DNA of 64,000 nucleotides from an uncultured Clostridia bacterium. Its GTDB lineage: Bacteria > Bacillota > Clostridia > Christensenellales > Borkfalkiaceae. The position numbers and the translations under genes are program-made. This document shows positions 63,764-64,000 of this stretch, in pieces (positions within the stretch are counted from its first letter, which is position 1; each line of letters starts with the position of its first letter). Location: the NCBI GenBank assembly GCA_934249265.1, contig CAKQKQ010000004.1, positions 1-64,000 of the forward strand. The letters run 5' to 3'. The notes below the pieces were generated by a model. That model made no database searches, was not told the DNA's origin, and saw only the letters and a list, made by a program, of their open reading frames with translations.

Positions 63764-64000
63764 CTACCTATTGCTTAAAATATTTTCCAAAATCTTGCCT
63801 ACGTTTTCAAGAACGGCTATTACCTTTTGATAATCCATTCTCGACGGTCCGATAACGCCGTACGTACCCAATTTTTTGCCGTTTACGTTGTAAGTGGCGG
63901 ATATGAGCGAACAATCTTCGGGGACGTCGTCGTATCCGTCCGATCCGACTTTTACGTTGATTTCGATGTCCTTTCCGTTGTCGTCCAAAAGTTTGATTAC
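63764..64000 (-). CDS. hrcA: Heat-inducible transcription repressor HrcA, C-terminal end (gene runs off the window)
   Basis: The last 78 residues of HrcA, which represses the heat-shock operon at CIRCE sites. Visible: EDCSLISATYNVNGKKLGTY, then GVIGPSRMDYQKVIAVLENV, the hallmark C-terminal GxIGPxRMxY segment. The reading frame is open to base 64000; the DNA-binding part and any CIRCE element lie outside. Confidence 0.94.
   Translation of the reverse strand, partial: VIKLLDDNGKDIEINVKVGSDGYDDVPEDCSLISATYNVNGKKLGTYGVIGPSRMDYQKVIAVLENVGKILENILSNR

Overview
The window looks like a chromosome segment of a fermentative, low-to-moderate GC Gram-positive anaerobe of the Bacillota, most likely class Clostridia and possibly an uncultured gut lineage. 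The evidence is the hrcA-grpE-dnaK-dnaJ-prmA-rsmE-mtaB order with rpsU beside it, AGGAGG-type ribosome binding sites, TTGACA/TATAAT promoters, an FMN riboswitch before an ECF riboflavin transporter gene, Rex/AdhE and [FeFe] hydrogenases, and several large secreted carbohydrate-oriented proteins. Family-level placement is not possible from sequence reading alone.

Layout. Bases 1-4.5 kb (minus strand) hold a housekeeping operon: tsaE, tsaB, rimI, an alpha/beta hydrolase, a membrane-anchored MurF and the start of ddl. Bases 4.6-5.4 kb hold ribU with its FMN riboswitch. A lone DUF4417 gene follows (5.6-6.8 kb), then a large cell-surface GH127 glycosidase (7.5-12.3 kb) with a divergent AraC regulator. 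Bases 13.6-22.3 kb form one minus-strand redox operon: rex, adhE, a small-molecule-kinase-like gene, a [2Fe-2S] thioredoxin-like protein, a PAS-containing sensory [FeFe] hydrogenase, a SpoIIE-type phosphatase and a group-B-like [FeFe] hydrogenase. A cupin, a LysR regulator and pckA follow. Bases 27-39 kb hold five large secreted or surface proteins on the minus strand, read away from a divergent ArsR-type regulator. Two tRNA genes (Ala, Val) and a large SGNH/DUF4886 lipoprotein precede a thioesterase/degV pair, an Xre-type membrane regulator, a second AraC regulator and a cysteine desulfurase. Bases 49.8-55.3 kb carry an AT-rich, differently composed block with a giant Gly-rich protein. The window closes with rpsU, hinT, mtaB, rsmE, prmA, dnaJ, dnaK, grpE and the end of hrcA.

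Main observations beyond ordinary annotation: (1) a hydrogen/redox signalling operon pairing a sensory hydrogenase with a phosphatase and a kinase-like protein; (2) a dispersed family of about 38-bp near-perfect palindromes, found between genes and apparently inside two coding regions; (3) a 30-bp element shared upstream of rex-adhE and pckA; (4) a ddl ribosome binding site buried in a terminator-like hairpin; (5) a giant Gly-rich protein without a signal peptide that would fuse to the secreted protein encoded just upstream if one A were removed from an A6 tract; (6) 23-bp palindromes bracketing the glycosidase gene. All family assignments come from reading motifs by eye; no database search was run.
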